Shown piece by piece: positions 16,435 to 25,144 of a DNA stretch of 64,000 nucleotides. Made by a program: the position numbers and the translations under genes. Source of the stretch: Tropicimonas sp. IMCC34011. GTDB taxonomy: Bacteria > Pseudomonadota > Alphaproteobacteria > Rhodobacterales > Rhodobacteraceae. Location of the stretch: the NCBI RefSeq assembly GCF_003390865.1, contig NZ_QMEJ01000005.1, forward strand, positions 248,001 through 312,000. The letters are read 5' to 3'. The notes under the pieces were generated by a model. The model saw nothing but the letters and a program-made list of their open reading frames with translations, had not been told where the DNA came from and made no database searches. Numbering within the stretch: the first letter of the stretch is position 1; the number at the start of each line of letters is the position of its first letter.

Positions 16435-17514
16435 ATGTTTACAACATCATCCATGGAGCGCCGCTTGTCTCGATTGCTGCTGATCGCCGATGACCTGACC
16501 GGCGCACTCGATACCGCCGTCGCCTTTGCCGGCGCCGGGCGGCGCGTGGCCGTTGCGCGGACGCCGGCGACGGCCGCTTGCCTTGCCGCCGGGCGGCCGG
16601 ACGTGCTCGCCGTCAACCTCGGCACGCGGGACGGATCGGAGGCGGAGGCGCGCGCCCGGATGGAGGCGGTATGCGCGGCGGTCGATCCGTCCGACTTCGA
16701 TATCGTCCTCAAGAAGATCGATTCGAGATTGAAGGGGCATCCGGGCGCCGAGACGGAGGTGCTCGCGTGGGCAATGTCCGGTCCACGCTGCGTCGTTCTG
16801 CCGGCGATCCCGGCGATGGGCCGCGTGCAGCGCGGCGGCCGCATCGAGGGGCACGGGGTGGAGCGCCCGATCGAGATCGCGCCGCTGTTCTCCAGCGCCG
16901 TCGAAACGCCTGACGCCGCCGGCGATGAAGAGATCGACCGGGTGGTCGCCGGGCGGTCCGGCGTTCTCTGGGTCGGCGCGAGCGGGCTGGCCGGCGGGCT
17001 GGCGCGCACGCTCTTTCCCGGCGATCCGCCCGAGCGGCCGACGCTGCACGGCCCGCTTCTCATGGCGATCGGCTCGCGCGATCCGATCACCGCCGCCCAG
17101 ATCGCGGCGCTTGAGGGCATTCCCGTGCATGCGGCTCCGGACGGACAGGTCGGTGACCCGGCGCTCGGTCGCTCCGTCGAGGTCGTCCGCATGACCGATG
17201 GCGGGGCAGGGCGCGATGGGGCGGCCGCGGGGGCGGTCTTCGCGGCAGGCATGGCGGCGCTCATCCGGCAATATCGCCCGGCGAGCCTCTTGTGCTGCGG
17301 CGGCGAGACGGCCAACGCGATCCTCGCAGAGCTCGGCATCGGGGAGCTCGACCTCCTCGCGGAGATCTCTCCGGGCCTGCCGGTTTGCGAGGTGAAACTG
17401 CCTTGGGGTAGGCTTGCACTCGTCACGAAATCCGGGGGCTTCGGCGCGCCGGACGTCCTCGCAGCTCTTGCCCGCAGATGCATCTCGGGCCGGTTTGGAG
17501 ATCACGCCACATGA
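16435..17514 (+). CDS. DUF1537 four-carbon acid sugar kinase (OtnK/DtnK type)
   Basis: Kinase family that phosphorylates C4 sugar acids such as D-threonate and D-erythronate at O4. The N-terminal domain begins RLLLIADDLTGALDTA, the substrate-domain hallmark, followed by KKIDSRLKGHPGAE (about residue 95). The C-terminal nucleotide domain has CCGGETANAIL and the final KSGGFGAPDVL. About 353-359 residues, somewhat short for the family (around 420). The start is uncertain: ATG 16435 has AGG directly abutting it, ATG 16453 has no ribosome site, and TTG 16465 has GGAG 6 bp upstream and starts right at the conserved region. The stop overlaps the GntR gene by ATGA. Confidence 0.87.
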   Translation: MFTTSSMERRLSRLLLIADDLTGALDTAVAFAGAGRRVAVARTPATAACLAAGRPDVLAVNLGTRDGSEAEARARMEAVCAAVDPSDFDIVLKKIDSRLKGHPGAETEVLAWAMSGPRCVVLPAIPAMGRVQRGGRIEGHGVERPIEIAPLFSSAVETPDAAGDEEIDRVVAGRSGVLWVGASGLAGGLARTLFPGDPPERPTLHGPLLMAIGSRDPITAAQIAALEGIPVHAAPDGQVGDPALGRSVEVVRMTDGGAGRDGAAAGAVFAAGMAALIRQYRPASLLCCGGETANAILAELGIGELDLLAEISPGLPVCEVKLPWGRLALVTKSGGFGAPDVLAALARRCISGRFGDHAT

Positions 17515-18230
17515 GCGAGACCGCTGGTCAGCGCGCCCGGCCCCCCCTGGCCGAAAAGGTGTACCGTGCGATGCACACGCGGATCACCCGCGGCGATTAC
17601 GGCGTGAACGAGAAGCTCCCGGCGGAAAAGGAGCTGGCGCAGCATTTCGGAGTGTCCCGGCCCGTCTTGCGTGCCGCGCTGGAGCGGCTGCGGGAGGAGG
17701 GACTGGTCTATGCGCGGCAGGGCGCCGGCAATTTCGTACGATTGCAGAAGGCCAATCCGCTCGGCTTCGCCCGGGTCGAGACCATCGCCGACATCCAGCG
17801 CTGCTACGAGTTCCGCCTCACGGTTGAGGTCGAGGCTGCCGGGCTCGCCGCGGAGCGTCGGAACGATGAGATCCTGAATGAAATGCGCGCCACGCTCGAC
17901 ATGCTGGCCGACGCGACGGGCTCGCAGATGCACCGGGAGGACGCCGATTTCGCCTTCCACGTCGCCGTCGCGAGCGGGGCAAACAATTCCTACTACGTCG
18001 AGACCCTGAGGGCGCTGCGCGAGCATATCTACGTCGGCATGAAGCTGCACGGCGAGAGCCTGATGTCTGACGGGCCGCTGGCTCTGGAGGCCGTTCTGGA
18101 GGAACACCGGGCGATCCACGACGCGATCGCCGCCGGGCAGGCCGAACAGGCGCGCGAGGTGATGCGCGCGCATATCCGGCATTCCCAAGGACGTCTCTTC
18201 GGTGGCTCCCTGCTGGACCTGTCGCTCTAG
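17511..18230 (+). CDS. GntR family regulator (FadR/FCD subfamily)
   Basis: 239 residues: winged HTH at about residues 12-78 (PLAEKVYRAMHTRI, LPAEKELAQHFGVSRPVLRAALERL) and an all-helical FCD effector domain with the usual metal-binding residues in the HVAVASGANN, EHRAIHDAI and AHIRHSQ segments. FCD regulators typically repress sugar-acid catabolic operons and release DNA on binding a pathway metabolite. It is translationally coupled to the kinase (ATGA), and its stop codon overlaps the stop of the convergent aldolase gene (shared CTAG at 18227-18230). It probably controls the whole 15.3-26.8 kb locus. Confidence 0.9.
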   Translation: MSETAGQRARPPLAEKVYRAMHTRITRGDYGVNEKLPAEKELAQHFGVSRPVLRAALERLREEGLVYARQGAGNFVRLQKANPLGFARVETIADIQRCYEFRLTVEVEAAGLAAERRNDEILNEMRATLDMLADATGSQMHREDADFAFHVAVASGANNSYYVETLRALREHIYVGMKLHGESLMSDGPLALEAVLEEHRAIHDAIAAGQAEQAREVMRAHIRHSQGRLFGGSLLDLSL

Positions 18231-19108
18231 AGAAGCTCGTACCGGCGCAGGATCTCGCGGATGGCGTCATCCTGAGCGGGGTCGGGCAGAAGGGCGGGCT
18301 GGCGGCTCGCGCCGACCGACGGATCCATGCACCACAAGGCGCGCTTGACCAGCGCCGGCGGATAGCCAAGCGCGTATAGGTCGGTGCGGAAGCTCGCGTA
18401 GCGGTCCTGCGCCGCCTCGGCGGCTGCATCGTCGCCGGCATCGAAGGCGCGCACGATGTCTGCCAGCGTCTCGGGCATGGCGTTGCCGAGGCCCGAAATG
18501 CACCCCGCGGCACCGTTCCGAAGGCTCCAGAGGACGAGGTGATCCGGGCCTGAATAGACGTCGAACCCCTCCGCCTCCCGACCGATCTCGAGGTAGGCGG
18601 ACAGGGTGTCCTGGCTGCCGCCCGAATCCTTGATGCCGTGGATGTTCCCGTGCGCTGCGAGGGCGCGGGCGGTCTCCGGTTCGATGTGGTTCTGGGTGCG
18701 GGCCGGGATGTCGTAAAGGTAGACCGGCGTTTCCACGGCATCAGCGACGGTGCTGAAGTGGCGGTGCAGGCCATCCTGCGTACAGGCGATGAAGTAGGGC
18801 GTGATGACAGCAATTCCGGTCACGCCGATCCGGTCGAATTCCCGCGCCAGAAGCGTCGTCTCGTAGGTTGCGGCGGTTCCGGCATTGGCCATGACCGGCA
18901 CGGCGCCGTTCGCTTCGTCCACAACGGCCTCCACGAGCGCGACGCGTTCGTCGAAGGTCAGCGCCGTGAAGTCGCCGTTGGTCCCAGCGGCCATGATGCC
19001 GTTCCCGGCGGCGACCTGGCGGCGGACCTGAGCGCGCGTGGCGTCGAGGTTCAGGCGTTCATCCTCGTCGAAACAGGAGACGAGTGCGACAAAGGCGGTG
19101 GAAGGCAT
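18227..19108 (-). CDS. Dihydrodipicolinate synthase/N-acetylneuraminate lyase family aldolase
   Basis: 293-residue DapA-superfamily TIM barrel. The Schiff-base lysine is in IHGIKDSGG (about 160), the proton-relay tyrosine in YLYDIPART (about 135), and the pyruvyl-binding loop reads GTNGDFTAL, not the GTTGE of true DapA. The enzyme should therefore be a catabolic 2-keto-acid aldolase or dehydratase that splits off, or acts on, a pyruvyl unit, not the lysine-biosynthesis enzyme. A GCAGGAG ribosome site precedes ATG 19108. It is the last gene of a leftward operon, 12 bp after the alcohol dehydrogenase gene. Confidence 0.85.
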   Translation of the reverse strand: MPSTAFVALVSCFDEDERLNLDATRAQVRRQVAAGNGIMAAGTNGDFTALTFDERVALVEAVVDEANGAVPVMANAGTAATYETTLLAREFDRIGVTGIAVITPYFIACTQDGLHRHFSTVADAVETPVYLYDIPARTQNHIEPETARALAAHGNIHGIKDSGGSQDTLSAYLEIGREAEGFDVYSGPDHLVLWSLRNGAAGCISGLGNAMPETLADIVRAFDAGDDAAAEAAQDRYASFRTDLYALGYPPALVKRALWCMDPSVGASRQPALLPDPAQDDAIREILRRYELL

Positions 19109-19120
19109 GAAAGCTCCTGC

Positions 19121-20233
19121 TCAGTAGGCGGCCTGGTAGATGGCGGTTACGTCCTCCACGGACATGTCGCGGGGATTGTTGTCCATCAGTCGGCGGATGG
19201 CATGGGCTTCTGCGGCCCAGTCGCCAAGGGTTTCTCGGTCGGCACCATGGGCGGCGAGCTTCATCTCCACGCCGAGATCGCTGCAAAAGCCGTGGGCACT
19301 CGCCAGCAGGTCGGCCGCATCGAGGGACAGCGCGCGGGCGATCTCCTCGGTCTTCTCCGGACGGCTGGACTGGTTGAAGGCCAGCACATGCGGGAAGATG
19401 ATCGCGTTGGCGAGGCCGTGCGGCAGGGACAGGCGCGTGCCGAGCGGGTAGGAGAGCGCATGGCCTGCTGCGGTGTTCACCGGGCCGAGGCAGATGCCGC
19501 CGTAATAGCTGGCGAGCATCATTCCCGAGCGCGCCTCGGTGTCGGTTCCGTCCTCCACGGCGCGCTTCAGGTAGCGACCGACGAGGTCGATCCCCATGCG
19601 GGCATAGCCGTCGATCAGATCGTGGGCGCGGATGTTCGTGAAGGCTTCGACGCAATGGGCCATCGCGTCGATCCCGGTGGCCGCGGTGACGGCGGGCGGG
19701 ACGGAATAGGTCAGCTCGGGGTCGAGGATCGCGATATCGGCCAGAAGGTACGGGCTTTCGGTCGCGATCTTCGACTTGGTCTCGGGATCGGTCACGAGCG
19801 CGCGAATGCCGGCTTCGGAACCCGTGCCGGCGGTGGTCGCGACCTGCGCGAGCGGAGTCCTGCGCCCGGCGACCTTGTTCGGCCCGGCCACGTCCCTGAG
19901 CGTCTGGTTTCCGTCCCACATCGCTGCGACGAGCTTGGCGATGTCGAGGACGGATCCACCACCGAGGCCGACCACGAGGTCGGGTTCGACCTGCCGCGCG
20001 CGCTCCAGCACGGCCTCGAAGGCGGGAAGATCCGGCTCGGGAGGGACGTCCGAGATGACCTGGACGTCGCCGGACAGGCTCAGCCGCGCCACGTATTGCT
20101 CGGTGGGGCCGCTGGCGATGACGAGGGGACGCTTCGCGCCGGCGGCCCAGTCCCCGAGGGTCCGGGCGGAGCCGGCGCCGATTTCGAGCCGGCGCGGTTG
20201 ATGCAGCGTGATGGGCCGGTCAAGTCCGGACAT
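19121..20233 (-). CDS. Iron-containing alcohol dehydrogenase family protein
   Basis: 370 residues of the group III metal-dependent ADH/dehydroquinate-synthase-like fold: nucleotide loop GLGGGSVLDIAKLV (about residue 92), TTAGTGSEAG, and metal-ligand histidines in MAHCVEAF, AAGHALSYPLG and LPHGLANA. It reduces or oxidises a small aldehyde or 2-oxo compound with NAD(P)H. The operon position between the sialidase-fold gene (14-bp gap) and the aldolase (12-bp gap) suggests it handles the aldehyde made or used by the aldolase. Maleylacetate-reductase-like chemistry is an alternative within the family. Confidence 0.88.
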   Translation of the reverse strand: MSGLDRPITLHQPRRLEIGAGSARTLGDWAAGAKRPLVIASGPTEQYVARLSLSGDVQVISDVPPEPDLPAFEAVLERARQVEPDLVVGLGGGSVLDIAKLVAAMWDGNQTLRDVAGPNKVAGRRTPLAQVATTAGTGSEAGIRALVTDPETKSKIATESPYLLADIAILDPELTYSVPPAVTAATGIDAMAHCVEAFTNIRAHDLIDGYARMGIDLVGRYLKRAVEDGTDTEARSGMMLASYYGGICLGPVNTAAGHALSYPLGTRLSLPHGLANAIIFPHVLAFNQSSRPEKTEEIARALSLDAADLLASAHGFCSDLGVEMKLAAHGADRETLGDWAAEAHAIRRLMDNNPRDMSVEDVTAIYQAAY

Positions 20234-20247
20234 GGGCGTTCTCCTCC

Positions 20248-21420
20248 TCAGCCGGCGATGCGGCGCATGTCTTCGGCGCTGAGCCGGACATGTCGGATCG
20301 CGCGACGGTGATAGGTGTAGGCGATGTCGATCCCTCCATCGCCGCGCGGCAGAAGCGCGGGATAGGAGAGTTCCTTGTTGTTTCCGTCGAGAGAGTTGTT
20401 CGACAGGCAGGTGCCGGGGCCGTCCTCGACGATGTGCCGGACGGGGAAGCTTTTGCCGCCATCGTCCGAGAGGCAGAGCGCGAGCGGCGCGCGCTCGACG
20501 CCCCAGACCGGCGTGCAGCCTCCCGTCGCGTCCGGGCGGTCGTCCTCGCCCTCGAGTTCATCGTAGAGCGAAGCGCGGCGCGCGCCGGACAGGGCCGCAG
20601 AGACCGGGTTGCACACCATGGCGATGCGTCCGCTCGGAAGTCGCGCGGCGCAGATCGAGGAATTGTTGTTCGGAACGTCGGTGGGGGCGGGGGCGGACCA
20701 TGTGCGGCCGTTGTCGCCACTCTCGGAGCGATGGACCATATCGGCCTGGCGCCGTCTGTAGAACGCCGCCATTTGGCCCTCGCCGAGATCCACCGGCGTC
20801 ATGTGCACGGCGCCGAGGCTGCCCGGAACCTCCTCCACCTGCCAGGATCGCCCCTCATCGTGGCTGATCCCCATCGCGGCGGTGTCGTGCGCACCGGTCC
20901 AGCGGGCGCCCTCGCGCGGGTGGCAGAGGAAGAGGGGCAGCATCCAAGCGCCGTCGTCGCGGACCGTGAGCGCGCCGCGAATGAAGGTGCCGGGAGGCAG
21001 GTCGGTCTCGCGCCCTTCACCCGCGACGAGTTTGTCCCCGTCCCGGGTGAGAACCCGCATCCAGACGCGGGACTCGTCCTGATTGCCGGCCGGCTGTGCC
21101 GTGTTGAACAGCAGGATGTCGCCCCCGGGCGCAACGAAGATCACCGGGTTTTGCTCGGAGCGATCCGGCAGATCCGTCAGGACGGAAACCGGGCCCCAGG
21201 CATCGGCTCCCTCGGCCAGGATGCTGGCGTGCACCGAGATGTCCGATTTGCCTTCGAGCGATCCGCCGAACCAGGCGCAGACGAGGTCGCCGCCGGGCAG
21301 GCGGGCCAGGAAGGCGGCATGGTTCTGAACGCAAGGGGAGGGAAGCAGCGCCGCGCCATCCTTCAGGCGGCCATCCATCTGCTCTGCAATGTCCTCGGGT
21401 GTCATGGGTCGGACCCTCAT
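20248..21420 (-). CDS. Sialidase-fold (BNR repeat) protein without signal peptide
   Basis: 390 residues forming a six-bladed sialidase-like propeller. Three Asp-box repeats are readable: SHDEGRSW, SGDNGRTW and SDDGGKSF. Further conserved blocks are CAWFGGSLEGKSD near the start, FIRGALTVRDDG, NNNSSICAARLPSGRIAMV, and NNKELSYPALLPRGDGGIDIAYTY at the end. It resembles the 'predicted neuraminidase' group, but I do not see the RIP motif of true sialidases and there is no export signal, so it acts on an imported substrate in the cytoplasm. ATG 21420 has GGCGGGA upstream; ATG 21447 lacks a ribosome site and 21405 is possible. First gene of the leftward operon. Confidence 0.8.
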   Translation of the reverse strand: MRVRPMTPEDIAEQMDGRLKDGAALLPSPCVQNHAAFLARLPGGDLVCAWFGGSLEGKSDISVHASILAEGADAWGPVSVLTDLPDRSEQNPVIFVAPGGDILLFNTAQPAGNQDESRVWMRVLTRDGDKLVAGEGRETDLPPGTFIRGALTVRDDGAWMLPLFLCHPREGARWTGAHDTAAMGISHDEGRSWQVEEVPGSLGAVHMTPVDLGEGQMAAFYRRRQADMVHRSESGDNGRTWSAPAPTDVPNNNSSICAARLPSGRIAMVCNPVSAALSGARRASLYDELEGEDDRPDATGGCTPVWGVERAPLALCLSDDGGKSFPVRHIVEDGPGTCLSNNSLDGNNKELSYPALLPRGDGGIDIAYTYHRRAIRHVRLSAEDMRRIAG

Positions 21421-21453
21421 GTGTCTGGTCCCGCCGACCATGTTCAAAAAGGG

Positions 21454-21496
21454 GTCAACTTGTCAACTAAGTGACTGGAGGTTGCCAAAGGTCAAC
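21454..21496. promoter_or_regulatory. GTCAAC repeats in the divergent promoter (candidate GntR operators)
   Basis: GTCAAC occurs at 21454-21459, 21462-21467 (8-bp period) and 21491-21496. The third copy forms an imperfect inverted repeat with GTTGCC at 21481-21486. They lie just upstream of the sialidase-fold gene, in the 280-bp gap shared with the divergent ABC transporter operon, where a common repressor site is expected. Confidence 0.45.
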
Positions 21497-21555
21497 GTGC
21501 TGTAAGGCGCAAACACATAGAAATAGAAGATTTTTTAGAGCTCTATCATTCCCGT

Positions 21556-21584
21556 TTGACATGGTTTTCCAACTTTACCAATAT
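21556..21584 (+). promoter_or_regulatory. Probable sigma-70 promoter for the peptide-type ABC operon
   Basis: A perfect -35 hexamer TTGACA (21556-21561) and, after 17 bp, CAATAT (21579-21584), in a conspicuously AT-rich stretch about 115 bp before the binding-protein start. The -10 match is only 3 of 6. Confidence 0.4.
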
Positions 21585-21700
21585 GCTGCGGACTCGGTGG
21601 CGGCTTCCATGGCTTCCGCCGCATGCCCCCGCAGGGAGATGGGGCGCGCAAAGGGAGCGGAGAAGTCGCATCCCGAGCGCGATCAACAGGGAGGAAGACC

Positions 21701-23203
21701 ATGAGATTCACGGGAATTCTGGGCGGGGCGCTTCTTGTCTCGGCCGCTGCGCTCGGGGCCGCTTCGGCTCAGGAGGGCGAGGTGACCATCGTTCTGGGCG
21801 AAGAGCTCGACCTGATCGATCCCTGCATGGCCACGCGGTCCAATATCGGCCGCGTCGTCCTGCAGAACATCTCCGAGACGCTGACCGAGCTCGACGTTCG
21901 CGGCGATGCCGGCGTGACGCCGCGCCTCGCCACGAGCTGGGAGCAGACGGATGACACGACCTGGCGTTTCGATCTGCGCGAGGGCGTGAAGTTCTCCGAC
22001 GGCTCCGCCTTCGATGCCGGCGATGTCGTCCATTCCTTCGAGCGCACGCAGAGCGGCGAGAACACCTGCGAGATCTCCCGCTACTACGATGGCATGGGGA
22101 TCGAGATGACGGCGGTGGACGACACCACCCTCGAAGTGACCTCCGAGGATCCGCAGCCGATCATGCCGCTCCTGATGAGTCTCCTGACGGTCGTTCCCTC
22201 CGAGACCGGCATGGAGTTCACCCGCGATCCGATCGGGACCGGCCCCTACACCCTGGCCGAGTGGAACCCGGGGCAGAACATCCGTCTCGAGCGCCGGGAC
22301 GATTACTGGGGCGAGGCGCCCGAGGTCACCGCGGCCGAGTACGTCTTCCGCTCCGATGCGGCCGTTCGCGCGGCGATGGTCGAGACCGGCGAGGCGGACA
22401 TCGCGCCCTCCATCTCCGCTCTCGAGGCGACGAGCGACACGCTCGACAAGTCCTATCCCAACTCCGAGACCGTCTACCTGCGAATCGACCACGAGGTCGC
22501 CCCGATGGATGACGAGCGGGTGCGCCGCGCGCTGAACCTCGCCATCGACCGCGAGGCGTTCATCGGCACGATCCTCGCCGACGGCACCGAGGTCGCCACC
22601 GCCATCGTGCCGCCGACCACGATCGGCTGGAACGCCGATGTGGAGCAATGGCCTTACGATCCCGAGCAGGCGCAAACGCTCCTCGACGAAGCGGCCGCGG
22701 ACGGCGTTCCGGTCGATACCGAGATCTCCCTCATCGGCCGGACCGGGAACTTCCCCGGCGCGACCGAGACCTACGAGGCGATTGCCGGGATGCTGAACGA
22801 TGCCGGCTTCAACGTCGCCCTCCAGATGGTCGAGGTGGCCGAGCACGAGCAGTACTACTCCAAGCCCTACGTGCAGGACCGTCCGATCCTCGTCGGCGCC
22901 CAGCATGATAATTCCCGCGGCGACCCGGTCTTCTCGATGTTCTGGAAGTATGACAGCGAGGGCCGTCAGTCCGGGATTGCGGACGAGAGGGTGGATCAGC
23001 TGATCGACGACGCGTCCGCGGCGACGGGTGACGAGCGCACCGCGCTGTGGTCCGAGCTCTTCGCCTACCTCCACGACGAGGTGGTGGCCGACGCGCTGCT
23101 GTTCCACATGGTGGGCTTCGCACGGGTGGCCGAGGATATCGACTATACCCCGACCATCGCCACCAACAGCCAGCTTCAGCTCGCCGAAATCGGCCTGAAC
23201 TGA
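21701..23203 (+). CDS. ABC transporter substrate-binding protein, peptide/nickel type (family 5)
   Basis: Periplasmic binding protein of 500 residues. A signal peptide (MRFTGILGGALLVSAAALGAASA, cut near residue 24) precedes an SBP_bac_5 domain: RLATSWEQTDDTTWRFDLREG (about residue 78), FSDGSAFDAGDV, and DPIGTGPYTL. The family carries oligopeptides but also sugars, oligosaccharides and sugar acids. AGGGAGGAAG lies 5 bp before ATG 21701. It heads an operon of four genes making a complete importer, transcribed away from the sialidase-fold, dehydrogenase and aldolase genes. Confidence 0.92.
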   Translation: MRFTGILGGALLVSAAALGAASAQEGEVTIVLGEELDLIDPCMATRSNIGRVVLQNISETLTELDVRGDAGVTPRLATSWEQTDDTTWRFDLREGVKFSDGSAFDAGDVVHSFERTQSGENTCEISRYYDGMGIEMTAVDDTTLEVTSEDPQPIMPLLMSLLTVVPSETGMEFTRDPIGTGPYTLAEWNPGQNIRLERRDDYWGEAPEVTAAEYVFRSDAAVRAAMVETGEADIAPSISALEATSDTLDKSYPNSETVYLRIDHEVAPMDDERVRRALNLAIDREAFIGTILADGTEVATAIVPPTTIGWNADVEQWPYDPEQAQTLLDEAAADGVPVDTEISLIGRTGNFPGATETYEAIAGMLNDAGFNVALQMVEVAEHEQYYSKPYVQDRPILVGAQHDNSRGDPVFSMFWKYDSEGRQSGIADERVDQLIDDASAATGDERTALWSELFAYLHDEVVADALLFHMVGFARVAEDIDYTPTIATNSQLQLAEIGLN

Positions 23204-23214
23204 GCCACAAACCG

Positions 23215-23246
23215 GGCCTGCGCGGGACATGGGTTCCGCGCAGGCC
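23215..23246 (+). terminator. Hairpin between binding-protein and permease genes (attenuator)
   Basis: A perfect 11-bp stem, GGCCTGCGCGG (23215-23225) with CCGCGCAGGCC (23236-23246), around a 10-nt loop, 12 bp after the binding-protein stop. Such hairpins commonly stabilise the upstream message and cut read-through, giving more binding protein than permease. Confidence 0.6.
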
Positions 23247-23282
23247 TTGCCTGTCAACGTCGAGGGAGCGGAGACGCCCGTC

Positions 23283-24197
23283 ATGCACAAAGCGGTCGGA
23301 AAACGCGCGATATCGAGTCTGCTGTCCCTTTTCGGGCTCGTGATCCTCGTCTTCTTTCTCTCGCGCCTCACCGGTGACCCGGCGGCGCTCTTCCTTCCGG
23401 TCGATGCCAGCGAAGCGATGCGGCAGAACTTCCGCGAGCTCCACGGTTTGAACGACCCGGTCCATATCCAGTTTGTCCACTACCTCGGCGATCTCGTCCG
23501 CGGCGATTTCGGAGACAGCCTGCGCAAGGCGCGCCCGGCGCTCGACGTCGTGCTCGAGGCCTTCGTCTGGACGTTGCAGCTCGCGGTGATCACGATGACG
23601 CTGGTGACGGTCGCGGCCATCGTCGTGGGCTCGATCACGGCGTTCCGCGTGGGGTCCGCCTTCGATCGTTTCGCCTCGATGCTCTCTCTCGTCGGCGCGT
23701 CGGCCCCCGATTTCTGGATCGCGATCGTCGCCATCGTGCTCTTCTCCGTCAATCTCGGCTGGGTGCCGACCTCCGGAACGGGCACGGTCTGGCACTGGGT
23801 CCTGCCGATTTCGGTCCTTTTCATCCGCCCGTTCGGCCTGATCCTGCAGGTGGTGCGGGGCTCCATGCTCTCCGCCCTCGGATCGGCCTACGTGAAGACG
23901 GCGCGGGCGAAGGGGGTAAAGAACCGCCCGATCATCTTCGTCCACACCCTCCGCAACGCGATGCTGCCGGTGATCACCGTGATCGGCGACCAGGCCGCCG
24001 CGCTCCTGAACGGGGCCGTCGTCGTCGAGACCATCTTCGGCTTTCCCGGCGTCGGGAAGCTGATGATCGACTCCATTCTTCAGCGCGACTTCAACGTGAT
24101 CCTCGCCGCGATCATGGTCACCGCGCTCGCGATCTTCCTCATGAACCTGCTGATCGACCTCGCATACGCGCTGCTCGATCCGCGCATCCGCACCTGA
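23283..24197 (+). CDS. ABC transporter permease, DppB type
   Basis: 304-residue inner-membrane permease with six predicted helices. Typical DppB features are the N-terminal TM with FFLSRLTGDPA, the extracytoplasmic segment ending RGDFGDSLR, the EAA coupling loop YVKTARAKGVKNRPIIFVHTLRNAMLP (about 200-226) and VVVETIFGFPGVGKL. ATG 23283 is chosen because the 18 codons upstream in the same frame belong to the hairpin spacer. The 304-residue size is normal. Confidence 0.92.
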   Translation: MHKAVGKRAISSLLSLFGLVILVFFLSRLTGDPAALFLPVDASEAMRQNFRELHGLNDPVHIQFVHYLGDLVRGDFGDSLRKARPALDVVLEAFVWTLQLAVITMTLVTVAAIVVGSITAFRVGSAFDRFASMLSLVGASAPDFWIAIVAIVLFSVNLGWVPTSGTGTVWHWVLPISVLFIRPFGLILQVVRGSMLSALGSAYVKTARAKGVKNRPIIFVHTLRNAMLPVITVIGDQAAALLNGAVVVETIFGFPGVGKLMIDSILQRDFNVILAAIMVTALAIFLMNLLIDLAYALLDPRIRT

Positions 24198-24214
24198 GAC
24201 AGGAGGCGCGACCG

Positions 24215-25144
24215 ATGTCCGACATCACCGCACCGGCGCCCGCGGCGCCCAACCCCGCGCCGCCGGCGAAATCCTCCATTCTGCGGATGCTCTGGGCTGA
24301 CAAGTTCGCAACCGTCGCCGTCGTCTTTCTGGGCCTCGTCCTTCTCTGCGCGATCTTCGGTCCACTCCTTCTCGGCGACGCGGCCGGCGGGCAGAACCTC
24401 CGCGCCCGCAATGCACCGCCGTTCTCGCTGGAACGCGGCTGGCTCTACATCCTCGGCGGCGATGCCTTGGGGCGTCCGCTTCTGCCGCGGATCGTGGTGG
24501 CGGCGCAGAACACCATCGCGATCGCGGCCGGCGCCGTCGCCGCGTCCTTCGTCATCGGCGCGGCCCTCGGGCTGATCGCGGGATACTCGCGGCGGATCTG
24601 GAGCGAGGTCATCATGCGGCTTGCGGACGTCATCATGTCCTTTCCGTCGCTGCTCCTCGCGGTCATCGTGCTCTATGTCCTCGCGCCGTCGGTGCTGAAC
24701 CTCGTCCTCGTCCTCGCGATCACCCGGATCCCGATCTACCTGCGGACGACCCGCGCCGAGGTTCTGGAGGTCCGCGAGCGGATGTTCGTGCAGGCGGCGC
24801 AGGTTCTGGGCGCCTCGACCTTCCGCATCGTCTTTAGGCACATTCTGCCGGTGATCCTGCCGACGCTCCTGACCATCGCCACGCTGGACTTCGCCTTCGT
24901 CATGCTGGCGGAAAGCGCGCTCTCCTTCCTCGGCATCGGCATCCAGCCGCCCGAGATCACGTGGGGGCTGATGGTGAGCCAGGGGCGGCAATACCTGACC
25001 TCGGCGTGGTGGCTCGCCTTCTGGCCCGGCCTTGCGATCATCCTCACCACGATGTCCCTCAACCTTCTGTCGAGCTGGATGCGGATCGCCCTCGATCCGA
25101 CGCAGCGCTGGCGTCTCGAACTCGGAGGGCGCGTCAATGGCTGA
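24215..25144 (+). CDS. ABC transporter permease, DppC type
   Basis: 309-residue inner-membrane permease. A Pro/Ala-rich cytoplasmic tail (residues 1-20) leads into TM1. GGDALGRPLLPRIVVAAQNT replaces the usual GTDxxGRD motif of DppC, followed by the EAA loop VQAAQVLGASTFRIVFRHILPVI (about 190-212) and SALSFLGIGIQPPE near the C-terminus. It starts 17 bp after the DppB-type gene and overlaps the ATPase gene by 8 bp. Confidence 0.92.
   Translation: MSDITAPAPAAPNPAPPAKSSILRMLWADKFATVAVVFLGLVLLCAIFGPLLLGDAAGGQNLRARNAPPFSLERGWLYILGGDALGRPLLPRIVVAAQNTIAIAAGAVAASFVIGAALGLIAGYSRRIWSEVIMRLADVIMSFPSLLLAVIVLYVLAPSVLNLVLVLAITRIPIYLRTTRAEVLEVRERMFVQAAQVLGASTFRIVFRHILPVILPTLLTIATLDFAFVMLAESALSFLGIGIQPPEITWGLMVSQGRQYLTSAWWLAFWPGLAIILTTMSLNLLSSWMRIALDPTQRWRLELGGRVNG

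Noticed and set aside
18227-19108. True DapA (lysine biosynthesis)
   Set aside because: The loop GTNGDFT replaces the GTTGE signature and the gene sits in a catabolic operon with an alcohol dehydrogenase and a GntR regulator.
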